Source of the DNA: an uncultured Clostridia bacterium
GTDB taxonomy: Bacteria > Bacillota > Clostridia > Christensenellales > Borkfalkiaceae
Length of the DNA stretch: 64,000 nucleotides
Direction of reading: 5' to 3'
Assembly: GCA_947631925.1 (NCBI GenBank)
Contig: CANRNE010000007.1
Span: forward strand, 1-64,000
The translations under genes were made by a program, and so were the position numbers. Positions within the stretch are counted from its first letter, which is position 1. Each line of letters opens with the position of its first letter. Below the pieces are notes generated by a model. It was not told where the DNA came from, did not search any database, and worked only from the letters and a program-made list of their open reading frames with translations. Positions 61,401 through 64,000 of the stretch are shown here, one piece after another.

Positions 61401-64000
61401 GGCGCGCGACCTCGTCGCAGACCTGCTCGCCATGGACTTCTCCGAGCTCATCCCCGAGCTCTGGGAATCCAATGATATTCTGCATGTCGCCCTGTCGAGC
61501 GGCGCCCTCTTCCGTATGTTCGGCATGGATTTCGACCTCGGCGACGTCCACATCAACGTCTCCGAAGAGAGCGTGCTCGTCAAGCTCGGCACGGCGGAAA
61601 TCTCCGTCGGCAAGGGGATTGACTTTGTCGTGGACACGCAGGACTTCCTCGATGTCACAGACACGATCAAGGGCGTCATTTCCCTCACGCAGAGCAAATA
61701 TCTCCGCATCGAACTTGCCTACACGGGCGAGAAATTGCAGGTGGCGGGCGGCATCGACGTGCTCCTCGCCGAACAGTCCGCAAGCGGCGCCTTCACGCTC
61801 ACCTACGGCGGCACGGCGCACGAGATTGGCATCATCTATCTTGCGGGCGACGACACCGTCTATCTCTCGGTAGGGGAGAACATCAAGGTGCGGGCGAATC
61901 TCTCCGAGGCGGCGGACCTTCTCAAGTCCCTTCTCACCCGTCCCGCCGCGGCGGCGGAGCCTGTCGCGCTCTCCGACGGGGAAGACCTCTCCGACGAAGA
62001 GAAGAGCCTGCTTGAAAAGATTCTCTCCTTTGACCTCTCCGCCCTTCTCGAACTCAGGGACACGGAGGACGGCATCTCCATCCTCGTGGACTGCGACAAG
62101 ATTGCCTCCTCGCTCGGGATTGGGGAAGTCACCGTCGATTTGAAGGACGCGGGCACAATCGCCGTCACCGCCCTCAAGGGCAACCTCACCGCCTCCGTCG
62201 CCCGTACGGAGAGCGCAAAAGTCGGCTCCACGGACGGCTACATCGACCTTCTTCCCTATGTGGACGATTTGCGCACCCTCTTCGACCAGCCCACCGTTAT
62301 CGTCGGCATCGGCTACGACGGAACCGACCTCAAAGTGCGCGCAGACATCAAGGCAGACACCGAGCGCCGCGTCGTCACGGGCCGCTTCACGCTTGTATAT
62401 AAGGGTAGCACGCGCGACGTGATGCTGTACTATGTCGATGGCACCCTCTATCTTGCGATGGGCGACTACCGAATCAAGGCGGACACGACGTCCGCAGTCG
62501 TCCTTCTCGCGGCATATCTCGGCTTCTCCGAGACGGAGGGCGCGGACTATCGCGTCCTCGCCGAAGCGCTCGGCTTCGACTTCGAAGGTCTCCTCGCCCT
62601 CTCCGAAAATGCGGAAGGGGACACGCTCACCGTGCTCATCAAGGGGACGGAGCTCCTCCGCGCCCTCGGCGTCGACCTCGACCTCGGCGACATCGGCGTG
62701 CAGATAGGCAAGGGGTATCTCCGCATCGACTTCAAGGGCGCACAGGTGGAAGTTGCGGGCAGCACCATGCCCGTCGCCGTGCCCGACGACCTTGAAAGCT
62801 ACACCGACCTCACCGAGTACGTCAACGTCCTCACGGGCATCTTCCAAAGCGGCGTCCTCAAAATCGATGTGGCATATGCAAAAGAGGGCAAACCTACCGT
62901 GGACGGCACGCTCTATCTCGACATCAAGGGCAAGCGCGCGGACGCACGGGTCTCCGTCCTCTCGAAAGAGGGCGACACGGGCTTCTCGCTCGGACTTGCC
63001 TATCGCAGGGAGGGCGGCTCCACCGTTCTCTATCTCGACCTCGACGGCGCAAAGCTTAAGCTCGACCTCGACGCACTGGTCGCCCTCGCCAAGGGCGAAC
63101 CCGCGAAGGCGTCCGAAATCGCCCTGCTCGCACTCGAAGAGTCTCCCGCGGCGCTCGGCGAAGAGCAGAGAAGCAAGCTCCTTGCGCTCCTCGACAAACT
63201 TCTCACGCTCAACCTCGACGACCTGTTCACGATGACGGAAGGGGGCGATTCGCTCTCCGTCTCCGTGGACGGCGGAAAGCTCTTCGAAAAACTTCTCGAC
63301 CTCTTCGGAATTTCCGCAAACGGCGGCGACCCCGGCGAGATTGTCTTTGCCGTCCACAAGGGCGGAGACGCGGGGGACAACATGACGCTCTCGGTCATGG
63401 GTGCCTCGTTCACCGTGACGGGCAGTTCTTCGGAGGAATATCCCGCGCTCGCCGACGCAAGCTCCTATCTCGATGCGGAAAGGTACGCGCGCTATCTTGT
63501 CGAACTCTTCCAAAAGGACGTTCTCCGTCTTTCCGTCTCCAAGCTCTCCTTCCTGCTCGGCGAAAAGCAGGTGGGACTCTCCGCGGAGCTCGACTTCGCG
63601 GACGGCGTTTTGGGCGGAACCGCCGAGGTGCGCTACGGCGACACCGAAATTCCCGTCTCGGTGTACTACGAGAGCGCGGAGAAGACGGTCTACCTCGGCG
63701 TCGGCGACGGCCTGAAAGTCAAGGCAAGCATCGACGACATCAAGGCGCTCATCAAAAACATTCGGGACGGCAAGGCGTCGGATTCGGCGGAGCCCGCAAC
63801 CGTTGCCCTCATCGGGCTCTACAGCTTCGGAATCTTCTCCCTCACGGAGACGGACGAGACGCTCTCCCTGCTCGCCGACGGCAGCAAACTTCTCAATCTT
63901 CTCGGCGCGAATTTCGACCTCGGCAACGTCACCCTCGAGGTCGCCGAAGGCAGGTTGGGCGTGGCCGTTTCGGGCGGCGCATTCGAACTTCAGGCGGAAA
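58405..64000 (+). CDS. Giant membrane-anchored repeat protein, N-terminal 1865 residues (3' end beyond the window)
   Basis: The open frame begins at ATG 58405 after GGAGG and runs without a stop to the window edge. An N-terminal anchor or signal (about 17-45, SVAMKCLAVFSAFAAVGVGG) precedes a unique domain (about 50-350) with aromatic-rich segments. From about 360 onward comes a series of 180-220-residue repeats. Each has an aromatic strand of the type LYLSVDGLKVKAN (Tyr at 412, 605, 788, 969, 1153, 1349, 1543 and 1763), a helical stretch ending LL.LDFSELL, and the motif LG.DFDLGDV (LGDV or a variant at 682, 863, 1045, 1239, 1427 and 1839; degenerate near 1633). The alternating amphipathic strands suggest a long beta-rich, extracellular rod. 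Family and function are unknown to me. It shares an operator with the DUF1295 enzyme. Confidence 0.85.
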   Translation, partial: MSRSSKQNKYKRVGSNGLSVAMKCLAVFSAFAAVGVGGYSLISAFLTTADRNSIDLEYGSVSTPVEEGEVYEEGVYDGVDIFARLNWTFAQQTDWYGEYHGTVNTVVSQDVQTYKYYHDGMLISADITKSSIVNAARQFCYVKDADRVIWREAAVGPDGYNKMETKWSEGAPEEGSNLTISGEHGFKATNGLPAYELSVYVIEPETVKSAEVIDLEGGLHKVTYVMNPDTWEETDENGNTVVKGANAYYINQMIFTGGLPEAPVFESLTVSFTFDDNWYTYKTEVEEAYSAKYGFIAAPCTSTASTVYSYGVNEDYPTAYEDYFYQYMDETADVGPGEKELTVLDCLANAFGVLLAEPTDLSCDLSLDGIPLAGAVSLDLSGADLSNFSIDALKAGIRLGGLGLHIDGGQAYVTYGGAKLKLSLGELVSLFSKPEPAEEGTEEGTGGLDTDALLGALTGGTFTVKEDSAELHSVLPLMGMEIKTDFYFLLDGEKNVSLDHAEVALSLGGHDIAATIAFGGEGVPALSAEEKALYGDAMPTILSLADLIRGGKYGVDLSYDGEGFQVTGSVEIAADPFTLHGELTMALDGGASKKLAFSYDGTSAYVDLDGIRLKANAEEVIDLVKAFTGDLPAANLDLGALAKTLLSPEFAGNFSSLSEESAVRLLIRGTQLLKAFNLDFTLGDVTVDLKPDCVTVSALGISATLRAGNDFAVDTEHYTDVMPFAKQIADLVSGRYLRAQVNYTSEDFSLGGTVNFDIGTLTVSAALNLNYHGSVKSFDVIFGGDALYVTVDGLHVKATVEDAVQLIKEYAGLPDMGEPLDIVSALFGIDFSELVKLQKDEDTTTLTVAGSALLSALGLEFDLGDVTLIADGETLTLRAYGATVEIGAGEPFTVSTEGYAELVKYANTLLSIYNHGTLRAELNLSAGDLAVTGEVNLDFSDFDVQADLALRYLSAEKHFLIGYTAGNLYLSVDGLKVSLNAEEALALIVGSLGAEGDEEARDLVADLLAMDFSELIPELWESNDILHVALSSGALFRMFGMDFDLGDVHINVSEESVLVKLGTAEISVGKGIDFVVDTQDFLDVTDTIKGVISLTQSKYLRIELAYTGEKLQVAGGIDVLLAEQSASGAFTLTYGGTAHEIGIIYLAGDDTVYLSVGENIKVRANLSEAADLLKSLLTRPAAAAEPVALSDGEDLSDEEKSLLEKILSFDLSALLELRDTEDGISILVDCDKIASSLGIGEVTVDLKDAGTIAVTALKGNLTASVARTESAKVGSTDGYIDLLPYVDDLRTLFDQPTVIVGIGYDGTDLKVRADIKADTERRVVTGRFTLVYKGSTRDVMLYYVDGTLYLAMGDYRIKADTTSAVVLLAAYLGFSETEGADYRVLAEALGFDFEGLLALSENAEGDTLTVLIKGTELLRALGVDLDLGDIGVQIGKGYLRIDFKGAQVEVAGSTMPVAVPDDLESYTDLTEYVNVLTGIFQSGVLKIDVAYAKEGKPTVDGTLYLDIKGKRADARVSVLSKEGDTGFSLGLAYRREGGSTVLYLDLDGAKLKLDLDALVALAKGEPAKASEIALLALEESPAALGEEQRSKLLALLDKLLTLNLDDLFTMTEGGDSLSVSVDGGKLFEKLLDLFGISANGGDPGEIVFAVHKGGDAGDNMTLSVMGASFTVTGSSSEEYPALADASSYLDAERYARYLVELFQKDVLRLSVSKLSFLLGEKQVGLSAELDFADGVLGGTAEVRYGDTEIPVSVYYESAEKTVYLGVGDGLKVKASIDDIKALIKNIRDGKASDSAEPATVALIGLYSFGIFSLTETDETLSLLADGSKLLNLLGANFDLGNVTLEVAEGRLGVAVSGGAFELQAE

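Noticed and set aside
60418..63513. A 1031-codon open frame antisense to the giant repeat gene
   Set aside because: The plus-strand frame is continuous with the promoter, SD and anchor at 58405 and shows regular protein repeats. The antisense frame merely reflects those repeats.

Overview
The window comes from a GC-rich (roughly 60 percent by eye) endospore-forming Firmicute, most likely an uncultured gut-type clostridium. The evidence is the spoIIAA-spoIIAB-sigF operon, a YunB-type sporulation gene behind a sigma-E-like promoter, an oxygen-sensitive pyruvate:ferredoxin oxidoreductase, an ECF vitamin-transporter energizing module, the clostridial TIGR03915/TIGR03916 pair and a TM1266-type hydrogenase-system regulator. 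Codon use is strongly GC-biased, which leaves many long spurious antisense frames. Taxonomy below class level cannot be read from the sequence.

Layout. 1-3.1 kb is a more AT-rich accessory stretch beside the 3' end of a tRNA-Tyr. It holds an unknown protein, a 49-aa ribbon-helix-helix repressor divergent from a BspA-like leucine-rich-repeat lipoprotein, and a DUF6508-like protein. 3.2-6.4 kb carries aspartase, TcdA and a DUF1295 membrane enzyme. 6.5-8.0 kb is the sigma-F operon. 8.0-12.8 kb holds intergenic repeats, a heterodimeric ABC exporter and a candidate small RNA. 12.8-16.4 kb is the pyruvate:ferredoxin oxidoreductase. 16.5-22.2 kb is one overlapping operon: surface protein, EcfA1, EcfA2, EcfT, TruA, membrane protein. 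22.2-30.8 kb carries transketolase, a phosphohexomutase, TyrRS, a YigZ-type protein, YunB, MurG and an aldo/keto reductase. 30.9-36.9 kb holds a GPH-type transporter with a long charged tail, two repeat-rich gaps, two small accessory genes, a PH-domain membrane protein and a degenerate aconitase homologue. 36.9-49.8 kb carries LemA, DUF2207, glycerol kinase, Prs, Pth, Mfd, a large PPIase-like lipoprotein, UppP and two small proteins. 49.7-51.7 kb is the TIGR03915/radical SAM pair. 51.8-55.3 kb is a two-component system with a surface protein paralogous to the one at 16.6 kb. 55.3-58.2 kb is a structured leader, the TM1266-like regulator and an ABC importer. From 58.4 kb to the window edge runs the first 1865 residues of a giant repeat protein.

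The most interesting signals are in regulation and architecture. (i) At least five promoters place the start codon exactly six bases after the -10 box, which predicts leaderless mRNAs. (ii) A 16-base -10/operator sequence is identical at the promoters of the DUF1295 enzyme and the giant repeat protein, 52 kb apart. (iii) The RHH gene faces a promoter with three GTAGTAT half-sites at one-helical-turn spacing. (iv) The TM1266-like gene has a leader ending in a hairpin plus U-tract that contains its own ribosome binding site. (v) The giant protein has at least eight degenerate repeats of 180-220 residues.

All family names come from recognising motifs by eye; no database search was possible.
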